Positions 15,945 through 25,413 of a stretch of DNA of 64,000 nucleotides are shown piece by piece. This DNA comes from CAZNSX01 sp964575845 (GTDB lineage Bacteria; UBA8248; CAZNSX01): the NCBI GenBank assembly GCA_964575845.1, contig CAZNSX010000001.1:310001-374000 (forward strand), written 5' to 3'. The notes below the pieces were generated by a model. That model made no database searches. It was given only the letters and a program-made list of their open reading frames with translations, and had not been told where the DNA came from. A program made the translations under genes and the position numbers. Numbering within the stretch: the stretch's first letter is position 1; each line of letters opens with the position of its first letter.

Positions 15945-17453
15945 ATGGCAAAGAAAAGGAAGACCTTAACCACCGCGTTTGGAATCCCTGTGGCTGACGA
16001 TCAGAATAGCCTTACCGCCGGTGATCGCGGGCCGGTGCTGATGCAGGACGTTCACCTGCTGGAGAAGCTGGCTCACTTCGACCGCGAGCGCATCCCCGAA
16101 CGTGTGGTGCATGCCAAAGGTGCGGGCGCGGGTGGTTATTTCGAAGTCACCGCCGACGTGACGAAGTACACCACGGCAAAGTTCCTTTCGGAGGTCGGCA
16201 AGCGGACTGAGGTCTTCGCGCGTTTTTCCACTGTGGGCGGCGAGAAGGGCTCGGCCGATGCAGCACGCGACCCCCGGGGGTTTGCCGTGAAGTTTTACAC
16301 CGAAGAAGGCAACTACGACTTCGTGGGCAACAACACCCCGGTTTTCTTCATCCGGGACCCCCTGAAGTTCTCCGACTTCATCCACACTCAGAAGCGTCAC
16401 CCGGCAACCAACTTGCCAGACCCCGATATGTTCTGGGACTTTCTGTCGCTAACACCGGAATCAATTCATCAGGTGACTATCCTTTTCTCGGACAGGGGCA
16501 CGCCAGCCACCTACCGTCACATGAACGGCTACAGTAGCCATACCTTCAAATGGTATAACAAGAAGGGCGAGTATTTCTGGGTGCAATATCATTTTAAGAC
16601 CGACCAGGGAATAAAGAACCTGACCCGAGAGGAAGCGAAGCGGACCTCAGGCGAAGACCCAGATCACGCCACTCGTGACCTCTTTGATGCCATTGAGCGC
16701 GGGGATTATCCGTCCTGGACGCTTGAGATGCAGGTCCTGACATCGGAGCGGGCCAAGGATTTCCGCTGGGACATCCTTGATATCACCAAGGTCTGGCCAC
16801 ATGGAGAGGTTCCGCCCATCAAGGTCGGCAAGTTGGTGCTGAACCGCAACCCGGTCAATTACTTTGCAGAGGTGGAGCAGGCCGCCTTCTGCCCCGGCAA
16901 CGTGGTGCCGGGCGTAGCCATTTCGCCGGACAAGATGCTGCAAGCCAGGGTTTTTTCCTATCACGACACCCACATCCACCGACTGGGACCAAACTACCAC
17001 CTGATCCCAGTGAACGCGCCCAAGAACGCCCCCGAAATGAGCTACCAGCGTGACGGGTTCATGCGTGTTGACGTAAACGCAGGGGGTGGACCCAATTACT
17101 GGCCCAACAGCTTCGGCGGACCCGGCCCGGACCCGATGGCGGGTGAGCCTGCCTTTGAGGTCTCGGGGCTAGTGGCCCGTCATCCTTTCACTCACCCTAA
17201 CGATGATTTCGTCCAGGCCGGCAACCTGTATCGCGACGTCATGACCGATCACGACCGTGAGAACCTGGTGGGCAATATCGTCGACCATCTGAGTGGAGCG
17301 CAAAAACGCATCCAGCTTCGCCAGGCTGCACTTTTCTTCAAGGCGGATGTGGATTACGGCCGCCGCGTGGCCGAGGGGCTGGGGCTAGAACTGTCAGAAG
17401 TTGAGCGCCTGGCCGGGATGTCCCAGGAAGAGCGAGCAAAGGCCACCTCCTAG
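15945..17453 (+). CDS. katA: catalase (small-subunit, heme type)
   Basis: 502 residues, the size of small-subunit monofunctional catalases, splitting hydrogen peroxide to water and oxygen in the cytosol. The distal His is in ERVVHAKGAGAGGYF near residue 54, the Asn in FVGNNTPVFF near 125, and the proximal heme tyrosine in ARVFSYHDTHIHRLG near 338. The ATG at 15945 follows GGAAGGAGAAAGCAA; a longer in-frame extension exists upstream but falls in the repeat and lacks family similarity. The following MBL and alcohol dehydrogenase genes are on the same strand with larger gaps. Codon use here looks less GC-biased than in the surrounding core genes, which would fit transfer. Confidence 0.92.
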   Translation: MAKKRKTLTTAFGIPVADDQNSLTAGDRGPVLMQDVHLLEKLAHFDRERIPERVVHAKGAGAGGYFEVTADVTKYTTAKFLSEVGKRTEVFARFSTVGGEKGSADAARDPRGFAVKFYTEEGNYDFVGNNTPVFFIRDPLKFSDFIHTQKRHPATNLPDPDMFWDFLSLTPESIHQVTILFSDRGTPATYRHMNGYSSHTFKWYNKKGEYFWVQYHFKTDQGIKNLTREEAKRTSGEDPDHATRDLFDAIERGDYPSWTLEMQVLTSERAKDFRWDILDITKVWPHGEVPPIKVGKLVLNRNPVNYFAEVEQAAFCPGNVVPGVAISPDKMLQARVFSYHDTHIHRLGPNYHLIPVNAPKNAPEMSYQRDGFMRVDVNAGGGPNYWPNSFGGPGPDPMAGEPAFEVSGLVARHPFTHPNDDFVQAGNLYRDVMTDHDRENLVGNIVDHLSGAQKRIQLRQAALFFKADVDYGRRVAEGLGLELSEVERLAGMSQEERAKATS

Positions 17454-17594
17454 GCTTGTCTTTAAAAAGGAAGCTTTATAATGACGGGCAAATACCCATT
17501 TGAACCTATTTGGCGTAAGAACCAGGCCGTGCGTGAAGTTTGACATGGGAAACCGGAAAGAGACCCTTCTTTGATCTTTGCGGAGGAAAGATAA

Positions 17595-18350
17595 GTGTCA
17601 AACCTTGGGATTAAGCCGATTTCAACCGGCCGTTTTCTGGCAGCAGAGAAATCTAACTACACTTACGGCATCGACCAAGGCACAAAAATTCAATCCGTCA
17701 TACTGATGTGGTTCATCGAAGGAGCCGAGAAGAGGATACTCGTGGATACCGGGGGAAGCGACCCGGATTGGGCGGTCAAGTATCACCATCATGTTGAGCG
17801 CAATGCCGACGAAGACCCTGTCAAAGCGGTCGAAGCGTTAGGGTTGAAAGCTTCAGACATCGACATCATCGTGAACACTCATCTTCATTGGGACCACTGT
17901 TTCAATAACGACCTCTTCCCGAACGCCAGGTTTTTGGTCCAGGCAGAAGAACTGCGGTACGCGATCTACCCTCTCCCGTGTCATGCCCGTTACTATGAAT
18001 CACAAATCATTGGAATGACACCGCCGTGGCTTAAGTCATCAGACCGGGTCGAGGCTGTTGAAGGTGAAAGAGAAGTCCAAGAAGGAATTAGATTGGTCCC
18101 CCTTCCGGGCCACACTCCGGGCTTTCAAGGGGTTCTCGTTGACCTACCGAGCGGTCGCTGCTTGATAGCAGGGGATAGTTGTCCGCTGTTTGAGAACTGG
18201 GAAGGAAATGCTCAAGCGGCGCACATCCCACCCGGAATACATGTTGACCTACGTGATTGTTACGAATCTTTCAGAAAGATGGATTCATTGGCGGATATGG
18301 TTTTGCCTGGCCATGACCTAAGAGTGTTGGAAAGAAAAGTATACCAGTAG
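17595..18350 (+). CDS. MBL-fold hydrolase, N-acyl homoserine lactonase-like
   Basis: 251 residues of the metallo-beta-lactamase fold. The dinuclear zinc motif is THLHWDHC at residues 95-102, followed by LPGHTPGFQGV near 175, IAGDSC near 198 and the late LPGHDLRV. Layout and length match the AttM/AiiA lactonase branch, which opens acyl-homoserine lactones, although many relatives act on other lactones or esters. GTG start 17595 after GGAGGAAAGATAA. It lies between catalase and an iron alcohol dehydrogenase. No quorum-sensing synthase is visible in the window, so a role in quenching is only possible. Confidence 0.8.
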   Translation: MSNLGIKPISTGRFLAAEKSNYTYGIDQGTKIQSVILMWFIEGAEKRILVDTGGSDPDWAVKYHHHVERNADEDPVKAVEALGLKASDIDIIVNTHLHWDHCFNNDLFPNARFLVQAEELRYAIYPLPCHARYYESQIIGMTPPWLKSSDRVEAVEGEREVQEGIRLVPLPGHTPGFQGVLVDLPSGRCLIAGDSCPLFENWEGNAQAAHIPPGIHVDLRDCYESFRKMDSLADMVLPGHDLRVLERKVYQ

Positions 18351-18497
18351 AAGAAGCAAGCCCGCCAGACGCTATTTCGACAGCCGCGATAGAGATTTCA
18401 CGCATCTGCCCAGATAAGCGGCCAGGACATGCGGATTTATGCTCACAGGCTCAGAACCATTGCATTCGTTTGAGGTATAAGGGAGGAGGAAACAGTC

Positions 18498-19676
18498 ATG
18501 TCTGAAATCATCACTTTTTCTCCGTCTCCATCCCTGTTTGGCTTCGGAGCCTTGAAAAAGCTCCCGGAAACCCTCGAAGCTAAGGGTTTTAAACGTGTGC
18601 TGATCTTCACCGATTCTCAGATTGCGGCAAGCGGCATCCTTCAGAGGGTGCTTGACCTGTTGAAAGGCAAGGTCGAATCTGAAGTGTTCGATAAGGTTCC
18701 ACCCGAACCCAGGAGCAGTGACATGGAGAGGCAGAGAGAGAGTTTTGGGTCTGACTTCGATGCCCTCTTGGGGCTCGGAGGAGGCAGTTCGATGGATTTC
18801 GCCAAAGCCATGTCCATCATCATGACTCACGGGGGTTCGTTGGGAGACTACTTAGGGGAAGGCTCGGTTCCGGGTCCAGTCATTCCGGTAGTCTGTATTC
18901 CCACGACTTCGGGCACAGGTTCGCAGAGCACCCAGACTACAGTTTTTACGATAGAGGGTGTCAAGCGTGGGGCCTCATCAGAATATATACGCCCCGTAGT
19001 GTCTATCGTAGACCCAGAGCTGACCATGGGGCTTCCCCCGATGATTACGAGAAATTCGGGGTACGACGCCTTAATGCATGCGTGCGAGAGTCTTACCGCT
19101 CGCTCTTTTTCGGAAGTTCCCGAGCGCCCTATTCTTTATCAAGGGAGCAACCCTTTCAGCCGATGTCTGGCACTTGAAGCCTTCCGTTCCGTCTGGACTT
19201 CCTACCGACACGCCATATCGGACGGAAGCGACCGAGAAGCACGCAGGCGTATGTCTTTGGGGTCCCATTTGGCGGGCGTCGCCTTCAGCCATAGTGGGCT
19301 GGGGTTAGTCCATGCACTGGCCTCTTCAGTGGGGGGCATGGTTGATGCACCCCACGGAGTCTGCCTTGCAGCGTGCAGCAAGATCGGCTTGAGTTACAAT
19401 TTTATAGTCTGTGAGAAAGATTATGCTACCTTGGCAAGCTTCATGGCTGGCGGCGACGGAGGCGACTCTTCTAAGGCGGACGCCGGAAGTTTTCTTGAGA
19501 ACATCGAACGTCTGATAAGTGCGCTTGACTTTCCCTCCAAGCCCTCAGAGCTAGGGGTCAGGAAAGAAGATGCCGCGACACTCCTGAAAAAGACGCTGGT
19601 TCAAAAGAGAAGGATCATGACAAACCCTAGGATTCTGGATGATGAGCTCCTATCGTATATTGAAGAAGGAATATAA
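18498..19676 (+). CDS. iron-containing alcohol dehydrogenase
   Basis: 392 residues of the group III (iron-activated) alcohol dehydrogenase family. NAD-binding GGGSSMDFAKA lies near 96-106 and PTTSGTGSQ near 137. Metal-binding residues are in NSGYDALMHACE (Asp and His near 196-201), GLGLVHALAS (His near 273) and DAPHGVCLA (His near 287). The family interconverts alcohols and aldehydes with NAD(P). The ATG follows AGGGAGGAGGAAAC. It stands about 150 bases behind the lactonase-like gene. It could supply aldehyde-alcohol balance alongside the AOR enzyme further right, but that link is speculative. Confidence 0.85.
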   Translation: MSEIITFSPSPSLFGFGALKKLPETLEAKGFKRVLIFTDSQIAASGILQRVLDLLKGKVESEVFDKVPPEPRSSDMERQRESFGSDFDALLGLGGGSSMDFAKAMSIIMTHGGSLGDYLGEGSVPGPVIPVVCIPTTSGTGSQSTQTTVFTIEGVKRGASSEYIRPVVSIVDPELTMGLPPMITRNSGYDALMHACESLTARSFSEVPERPILYQGSNPFSRCLALEAFRSVWTSYRHAISDGSDREARRRMSLGSHLAGVAFSHSGLGLVHALASSVGGMVDAPHGVCLAACSKIGLSYNFIVCEKDYATLASFMAGGDGGDSSKADAGSFLENIERLISALDFPSKPSELGVRKEDAATLLKKTLVQKRRIMTNPRILDDELLSYIEEGI

Positions 19677-19706
19677 TTGGGGCAAACATGGGGTATCAAA
19701 AGGGTA

Positions 19707-20465
19707 TTAATCCGGATTTCCCGAATGGAGCGCGGTTTTTCGAGAGAGAAGACCCCTTAGCTCTTTAGCGTTCTTCACGGCAAAGGCCTGGTAGTCGTTA
19801 TCGAAATAGACATAGACATCCCGCCCCTCCCGCATGAAGGCCCTCAGCCTCCTGGCCCACTCCCTGAGCTCCTCCCGGCTGTATTCAGAGCCATAGAGCC
19901 TTTCGCTCCCGTGGAGGCGGAGGTAGACAAAGGGTGCGGTGGCTACCACCTCCATGGGGTAGCTGGGGGAGGAGGCTATGCAGAGGGAAGCTCCTGCGGC
20001 CTCCAAAATTTCATAAATCTCCCGGCGGAACCAGCTCTCGTGGCGGAACTCAAAAGTGTAGCGATGGCGGGGGGGGAGACAGGCCAGGAACTGAGAGAGA
20101 GTCTCGGGGTCACTCTTTAGGCTCGGCGGGAGCTGAAAGAGTATGGGCCCGAGCTTCTTCCCGAGGCCCTCCGCCGCCTCGAAGAAGCGACCCAGGGGCT
20201 CCTCGGGTTCGCGGAGTTTCTTTATGTGGGTTATGAAGCGGTTTGCCTTAACCGCGTAAGTGAAACCCTCGGGAGCCCTCTCCCTCCAGCCTTCAAAGGT
20301 CTTCCTGGGGGGAAGTCTGTAGAAGGGGTTATTCAGCTCAAGGGTTGAGAAATGCTCCGTGTAATAGGCGAGCCACTCCCTCTGTGGGAGATCCTCAGGA
20401 TAGAAGGGCCCCCGCCAGTGCTTATAGCTGAAGCCTGAGGTGCCGACTAAAGCCCTGGCCGCCAT
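19707..20465 (-). CDS. DUF72 (YecE-like) protein
   Basis: 252 residues of the DUF72 family, a TIM-barrel of unknown function. Typical parts are LVGTSGFSYKHWRGPFYPEDLPQ at the start, LELNNPFYRLP, FTYAVKANRFITH, GPILFQLPPSL, FEFRHESW and VYVYFDNDYQAFAVKNA at the end. It begins 9 bases after the stop of the flavin reductase-like gene on the same strand, so the two probably share a transcript. Confidence 0.85.
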   Translation of the reverse strand: MAARALVGTSGFSYKHWRGPFYPEDLPQREWLAYYTEHFSTLELNNPFYRLPPRKTFEGWRERAPEGFTYAVKANRFITHIKKLREPEEPLGRFFEAAEGLGKKLGPILFQLPPSLKSDPETLSQFLACLPPRHRYTFEFRHESWFRREIYEILEAAGASLCIASSPSYPMEVVATAPFVYLRLHGSERLYGSEYSREELREWARRLRAFMREGRDVYVYFDNDYQAFAVKNAKELRGLLSRKTALHSGNPD

Positions 20466-20474
20466 GTTGCTCCC

Positions 20475-21437
20475 CTATTTTCCCTCTCTCAAAAGAGTAC
20501 CTATTATCTTGGGGCCGTGGCTTATGGCGTTCGCGATGCCTTTCTCTCTTGTTATGTGGCCCGCCACAAAGAGGCCTCTCGTCGTCGTCTCAAAGGTGCT
20601 CTCATCATAGGCGGGGTATCGCCCCCTGAGTGTTAAGCCCAGCTTCTGGAAAAATTCAAGAGGCGGCATGGTGCCGGCCTGGACTATGACGACCTCATTG
20701 GGGAGGGCCTTTGATGCGCCTCCGTTGAACTCCAGGGTCACCTCGCGCAGGCCGATCGCCCTAACGTGGGAGGGGTAGATGGCCTCTATGCGCCCGGCCG
20801 CCACCTTCTCCATGAAGGGCTCAAGGTTCACTTTTTGGGGCCGCCGGAACCTCTTCCTTCTGTAAGAGAGCGTGACCCGAGCGCTCGCCTCCTCAAGGGC
20901 CATCGCGGCCTCTAGGGCGGAGTCGCCCCCGCCTACCACAAGGACCCTTTTTCCCGCGAAAGGCGAGGCCTCCCGAAGACGGTAGTGGACCTTTGGAAGT
21001 TCCTCCCCTGGAACCCCGAGCTTATTGGGCACGGCATCTATCCCTATGGCCAAAATGGCGTATCGGGAGCTGTAGGAGCCGTGCTCAGCCTTGAACCGGA
21101 AGAAATTCGCCTCGCGCCTTATACCCAGGACTCGGTTATGGACCTGGAGTTTGAGCCTCTTCTCCCTGGAGAAGCCCTCGAGGTAGAGGAGGAGTTTCTC
21201 CCGGGTCGGCTTTCCCTGAGTGGGCGGGAAGGTCTCCGGCTCGAACTCAAGCTCTTCAGGGTCAGAGAAAAGGCGTTTTCCCAGGGGGAAGTTATGGATG
21301 GTGTTGCCTATCCTGTCGGCTTCCAGGATGAGGTAGCGGAGGCCCGCCCTCTCAGCGGCATATCCCGCCGAGAGGCCCGCCGGGCCCGCACCAATTACGA
21401 TGAGGTCCATGGTTTTGCGCAAACCTTCTGGATCCAT
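20475..21437 (-). CDS. FAD/NAD(P)-binding reductase, YpdA/thioredoxin-reductase-like
   Basis: 320 residues with two dinucleotide folds: FAD-binding LIVIGAGPAGLSAGYAAERAG near the start and NAD(P)-binding VLVVGGGDSALEAAM near 165-180. A C-terminal LFVAGHITREKGIANAISHG flavin motif closes it. The CxxC of true thioredoxin reductases is absent. Together with the NTIHNFPLGKRLFS segment this points to the YpdA/bacillithiol-disulfide-reductase-like group. The start at 21437 has GGAAG ten bases upstream; the Met at residue 9 is an alternative. It leads a two-gene unit with DUF72. Confidence 0.8.
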   Translation of the reverse strand: MDPEGLRKTMDLIVIGAGPAGLSAGYAAERAGLRYLILEADRIGNTIHNFPLGKRLFSDPEELEFEPETFPPTQGKPTREKLLLYLEGFSREKRLKLQVHNRVLGIRREANFFRFKAEHGSYSSRYAILAIGIDAVPNKLGVPGEELPKVHYRLREASPFAGKRVLVVGGGDSALEAAMALEEASARVTLSYRRKRFRRPQKVNLEPFMEKVAAGRIEAIYPSHVRAIGLREVTLEFNGGASKALPNEVVIVQAGTMPPLEFFQKLGLTLRGRYPAYDESTFETTTRGLFVAGHITREKGIANAISHGPKIIGTLLREGK

Positions 21438-21661
21438 TATTGGGTAGCTTCCAGTTCAGTATCTTTTTTATTATAGACCAGCTTGGGGGAGGTAGGCGTT
21501 TGAGAGCGAAGAAGAATCGATTCAAGATAGGGCGTCTTGACCGGGGTGGGGAGGCCCAATAAGGTTGCATGGAGAAAAGAATGTGCCCCTGCCCCGCGAG
21601 GGAAAATCCACTTTCTTAAAGCCTCTTTGGTTTTTTAAAGCTTAGAGCTAGAGAGACCCCC

Positions 21662-21952
21662 TCACCCTCCTGCTATGTCCTGGAGGATGGTTACCTCGTC
21701 TCCCTCCCTGAGCTCGGTCTCAAGGCCCTTGAGGTGGGCTATGTTCTCCTCGTTGACGAAGATGACGACCCAGGGTTTTGGGCGGGAGGTCTCAGGGTCG
21801 AGAAGGCTTTCCCGGAGGTCGCCATCGAGGCCGCGGGAGACGGTCGCGAGAAGGTCACTAACGGTGCCACCTTCCTTAAGCTCAACCGCGAGCTCCTCCC
21901 TCCCCGCAACCGAGCGGAATCTTCCGAAAGGCCGAATGACGACCCTAGGCAC
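21662..21952 (-). CDS. MoaD/ThiS-like small protein of the AOR operon
   Basis: 96 residues of the ubiquitin-like beta-grasp family, ending in EGDEVTILQDIAGG with the C-terminal Gly-Gly that is adenylated and thiocarboxylated in MoaD. MoaD delivers sulfur for the pterin dithiolene. Its position right behind the ferredoxin and AOR genes (8-base overlap with the ferredoxin) suggests a dedicated carrier for the tungstopterin cofactor of that AOR. Confidence 0.85.
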   Translation of the reverse strand: MPRVVIRPFGRFRSVAGREELAVELKEGGTVSDLLATVSRGLDGDLRESLLDPETSRPKPWVVIFVNEENIAHLKGLETELREGDEVTILQDIAGG

Positions 21953-22427
21953 TTGCCGCCTTCTTCTCAGGCTTCATGACCCGGCGCTTTCCCCACTCCC
22001 GGGGGGTTGTGTAGACGATGGCCGAGTAGCCTATGTGCGGGAGGGCCCGGCAATACTTGACGCAGATTGGGTCGCCCCCGCAGAGGTCGCATATGAGCGC
22101 AAGCCTCTTCTTCTCATCGAAGAAGACCGCCCCGAAGGGGCAGGCCTCAAGGCAGGCCATGCAGCCCGTGCACTTATCATCGTGGACCACGGGGTTTCCC
22201 AGGGGGGAGTCGAGTGTTATTGCCTCATAGGGGCAGGCAGAGGCGCAGGGGGCATTGTTACACTGGCGGCATACCACGGGAATGTCTATCCCGTTGAAGA
22301 TGTCGTCCCGGATGTGGATACGGGCGAGCTCGGGGTTTATGGCGCTGTCTCCATGGGTGAGAGAGCAGATGGCCTCGCACCTCCGACAGCCCGTGCAGAT
22401 CTTGGCGTCCACCATCATCTTCTTCAT
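21945..22427 (-). CDS. ferredoxin subunit partnering AOR
   Basis: 160 residues, a four-cluster ferredoxin of the kind found beside oxidoreductases. Cysteine groups: ICTGCRRCEAICS, VCRQCNNAPCASACP, CTGCMACLEACP and a final ICDLCGGDPICVKYC. The start at 22427 is chosen because GGAGGAGG lies in front and MKKMMVDAKICTGC is the usual opening; the longer open frame upstream overlaps AOR and is not coding. It lies four bases after the AOR stop. It probably takes electrons from the oxidoreductase to downstream carriers. Confidence 0.85.
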   Translation of the reverse strand: MKKMMVDAKICTGCRRCEAICSLTHGDSAINPELARIHIRDDIFNGIDIPVVCRQCNNAPCASACPYEAITLDSPLGNPVVHDDKCTGCMACLEACPFGAVFFDEKKRLALICDLCGGDPICVKYCRALPHIGYSAIVYTTPREWGKRRVMKPEKKAASA

Positions 22428-22431
22428 CCCG

Positions 22432-24315
22432 CTAGCCCTCCTCCGGGAGCTTCCCCCGCCGGGAGAGCTCCTCCGCCACATCGCCAAGGCCGAGCCTAAC
22501 GAGGGTCTCCCTCTCGGGCACCCCCTCCCGGCTCCAGCCCCTAAGCGCGTAGTATTCGTCGAGCATCTCCTCAAGCATCTCCCTCGTGAACTCATGCCCC
22601 GCGCCCGGCTTTGAGACCTCCACCCCGAAGCTCCTCGGCGCGAGTATGTCATCGGCCCGGGTGGCTCCCTCACGGACGTTATAGCTCCGGGCAAGGGCCG
22701 CGACCGTGTCGCCGAGAGCGCCGCCCGCGAGCTCCTCAGCCGTCAACTCCCAGCCCGTGACCGCTGAGAAGAGGTTTGCGGCGTCCACGAAATCGAGGCC
22801 AGGGGTCAGGACGGCTATATCGCAAAGTACCCCGCAGTGCCATGGGATTCGCTGGTCATAGAGGTCCTTGACGAGCTTTGCCCTTCCGTCTGTCACGAAG
22901 GGCTTCAGGTTCTGCTCGACAATAGCCGGCCAGCAGCGCCTGTGGCAGGCGCCCCGCTCGGTTATGGCAAAGCCGAGCGCAAAGGCGAGCGAGTTGACCC
23001 CGGGCCGGTAGGCCGGATACTCCATGCCCTTGCAGTGCATAGCAAACTCTTCGCTCCCCTTTCCTATCTCCTGCGAGGCCTTCTTGACACCTTGTGATAG
23101 TAGGTCTCCTATCCCCTCCCGGTAGGCTATCATGTGGATGAGCCGGTTGGCAGCCTCGATATTGCCGAATCTGAGGTCGAGCCCGCCGAGGTCGGCCTTG
23201 GAGAGGATTCCCCGCTCGTAGCACTCCATCGCAAAGCCCACGAGCACCCCGGCCCCAATGGTGTCGAGCCCGAGGTCATCGCAGATGAGGTTGAGGTGGA
23301 GAACGGCCTCCATGGAGGCGTTATCCAGGTTGGCCCCCATGATGCCGTTCGTCTCATACTCAGTTCCGCCCACGAACTCCCCCGCATAGGGGCCCACCTT
23401 GGCCCGGCTGAACTTGGTGCAGGTGAGGGAGCAGCCGAAGCAGGACTTATCTGAGACCGCTATCTTCCTCCGGAACGCGTAGGCGTCGATCTCGCGTGCC
23501 CCCTCGAACTGGCCCTCCTTGAAATTTCTCGTGGGAAGTATTCCCACCTTCTGGGTTATGTTGAGGGTTAGGGGGGTTCCGTACTCAGTCCTGTCAGCCA
23601 CCGCGCCCAGCACCCCGCCGCCGCCCATCTTTTTCTCGACCTCGTTCAAGAGATAGCTCGAGAGGCGCTTGAGGTCGGCTATGGGCACGCCGCGGGTTCC
23701 GCGGACCACCACGGCCTTGAGATTTTTTGAGCCCATGACCGCCCCAAGGCCGCCACGGGCGCAATGGTGGTAGTAGTCGTTTTGCACGAGGGCGAGATTG
23801 GAGAGACGCTCTCCGGCTGGGCCGATGAGGGAAACTCTAGCTGCCTCATCTCCCACCTCCTGCTTGAGGCGCGTCTCGGCCTCATAGGCCTTCATCCCCC
23901 AGAGGTGCGAAGCATCTCGGATCTCCGTCTGCCCGTCCCTTATGAAGAGGTAGGAGGGCCGTTCGGCCTTCCCCTCGATGATGATGAAATCGAGCCCCGC
24001 GAATTTCATCTCCGCCGGGAAATGACCTCCCCCGTAACAGTCAAGGAAGAGACCCGTTTCAGTGGATTTCGTAAGTATGGCATAGCGCCCCGAGCCCGGG
24101 ACCAGAGTGCCCGTCGCGGGCCCGGTGGCGTAGATGAGCTTGTTCTCAGGGCTCAGGGGCTCGACCTCGGGGCCGACCTCATCGAAGAGGAACTTTCCGC
24201 CCAGGCCCCTCCCGCCGATGAACCTTCGTGCGATGGCCATGTCCAAGGGCTCTTCCCGGCACTCCCCGCTCGTGAGGTTCACTCGGAGAACTTTTCCCGC
24301 GTATCCGCCGACCAT
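22432..24315 (-). CDS. aor: aldehyde:ferredoxin oxidoreductase (tungsten)
   Basis: 627 residues, standard length for AOR-family tungstopterin enzymes that oxidise aldehydes to carboxylic acids with ferredoxin or run in reverse. Opening GGYAGKVLRVNLTSGE and RRFIGGRGLGGKFLFDE form the pterin-binding N-terminal domain. The [4Fe-4S] ligands are in SCFGCSLTC near 287-294 with a fourth Cys near GVLCDIAVLTPG about residue 500. LDLRFGNIEAANRLI is present in the helical domain. It heads an operon AOR / ferredoxin / MoaD-like. Presence implies tungsten or molybdenum uptake elsewhere in the genome. Substrate range cannot be read from sequence. Confidence 0.92.
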   Translation of the reverse strand: MVGGYAGKVLRVNLTSGECREEPLDMAIARRFIGGRGLGGKFLFDEVGPEVEPLSPENKLIYATGPATGTLVPGSGRYAILTKSTETGLFLDCYGGGHFPAEMKFAGLDFIIIEGKAERPSYLFIRDGQTEIRDASHLWGMKAYEAETRLKQEVGDEAARVSLIGPAGERLSNLALVQNDYYHHCARGGLGAVMGSKNLKAVVVRGTRGVPIADLKRLSSYLLNEVEKKMGGGGVLGAVADRTEYGTPLTLNITQKVGILPTRNFKEGQFEGAREIDAYAFRRKIAVSDKSCFGCSLTCTKFSRAKVGPYAGEFVGGTEYETNGIMGANLDNASMEAVLHLNLICDDLGLDTIGAGVLVGFAMECYERGILSKADLGGLDLRFGNIEAANRLIHMIAYREGIGDLLSQGVKKASQEIGKGSEEFAMHCKGMEYPAYRPGVNSLAFALGFAITERGACHRRCWPAIVEQNLKPFVTDGRAKLVKDLYDQRIPWHCGVLCDIAVLTPGLDFVDAANLFSAVTGWELTAEELAGGALGDTVAALARSYNVREGATRADDILAPRSFGVEVSKPGAGHEFTREMLEEMLDEYYALRGWSREGVPERETLVRLGLGDVAEELSRRGKLPEEG

Positions 24316-24744
24316 TCGCCCGTCCTCCCGGTGAGAGAGAGGCTAGCGCGCCTCTCGGTAAAAGCCTCCGCCTCATTGGGAAAGCGATCTTGATGAGACC
24401 TTCACAAAAAAATATATTATCAAAGACCCCCTTTCTCTGTCGATATCAAACCTCTCTCAAGAGAAGGAAAGAACAGATGCTCGGCGCTGGAGGAAGACCT
24501 CCCGCCTTTACCTTTGGACGTGAGGTTGGAACGTGAGGGAGGTGGAAACCTTGAGCCCGTGAGGCCAGGTGGCGAGATAGGCGGGGGAATAAAGCGGCTC
24601 AGATATCCCCGCCATGATGATAAGATGCCGAGCTCTTGGAGGGTCTTGCTCGTCTCCATCCTCCTCACCCCTTCGGGCTGCCCCGGGAGTGAATTCAGGC
24701 TGGTCGGTCCTGTTTCTGGTGCCCACCCTCTATGCGGCCGAGGA
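24316..24744. other. gap before the methyltransferase
   Basis: About 430 bases upstream of the AOR operon. Bases 24405-24420 are AT-rich and could hold its promoter, but I see no confident -35/-10 pair. Overlapping open frames on both strands have no recognisable family. Confidence 0.4.
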
Positions 24745-25413
24745 TCAGCTCCGGGCTTCGGCCTCGATGAGCTTCACCGTCTTGCCCAGGAGGTTCTCCT
24801 CCCGGAGGATGGTGAAGCCCGCCCGCCTCACATTTTCCAGGGTGTCCCGGTTTATGTTTGCGCCGGTCAGCCTCACCATAATCGGGTTCATGAGGTCGAA
24901 GAGGAGTGCCGCAAGGGGAAAGGCGGGTCTCACGTGCTCAAGAAGATGGAGCTTGCCGCCTGGCCTGAGAACCCTTCTTATCTCCTTGAGGCCCTTCAGG
25001 GGGTCAGGCACCGAGCAGAATATAAAGCTTCCGAAGGCCCCATCGAAGGAGGCGCCCTTGAAGGCAAGGCGCTCGGCATCCATGAGGAGGAGCCTGAAGG
25101 GAAGATTTCCCTCCTTCAGCTTCCTCTGGGTACGCCTCAGCATCTCGGCTGAAATATCTACACCCCAGGTAGTGCTACCCGGGGGATAGTGGGGGAGGTT
25201 TTTCCCCGTTCCGATGCCAACTTCAAGCAGCCTCTCCCCGCGGAGCCTGCTCAAGAGCTTCTCCCGCCAGCGGGAAAATCTAAGCCTCTCAAGGGCCCAC
25301 TCCATGAGGTCATAGAAGGGAGCAATCCTGTCATAGCGCCGGGCGGCCAGGCGCGAGGGGCTCTCCCCTCCTCCTTTTCCCTTTCCCAAGGTAAGTTTTC
25401 TATCGTTTGGCAT
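24745..25413 (-). CDS. class I SAM-dependent methyltransferase
   Basis: About 222 residues of the UbiE/COQ5-like methyltransferase fold. Motif I is LLEVGIGTGKNL, followed by TWGVDISAEML, the LLLMDAERLAF acidic loop, FGSFIFCSVPDP and RRVLRPGGKLHLLEH. ATG 25413 is chosen because GGGAGCAAGA precedes it; a 15-residue longer frame exists. The target may be a small molecule or lipid quinone; nothing nearby helps. Confidence 0.8.
   Translation of the reverse strand: MPNDRKLTLGKGKGGGESPSRLAARRYDRIAPFYDLMEWALERLRFSRWREKLLSRLRGERLLEVGIGTGKNLPHYPPGSTTWGVDISAEMLRRTQRKLKEGNLPFRLLLMDAERLAFKGASFDGAFGSFIFCSVPDPLKGLKEIRRVLRPGGKLHLLEHVRPAFPLAALLFDLMNPIMVRLTGANINRDTLENVRRAGFTILREENLLGKTVKLIEAEARS

Noticed and set aside
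15697..15969. Small gene overlapping the region upstream of katA
   Set aside because: The frame is created by the dispersed repeat and overlaps the catalase start; no family signal or ribosome-binding site supports it.
24508..25189. Plus- and minus-strand frames around the methyltransferase
   Set aside because: The long plus-strand frames are antisense to the methyltransferase and look like GC-rich shadows.
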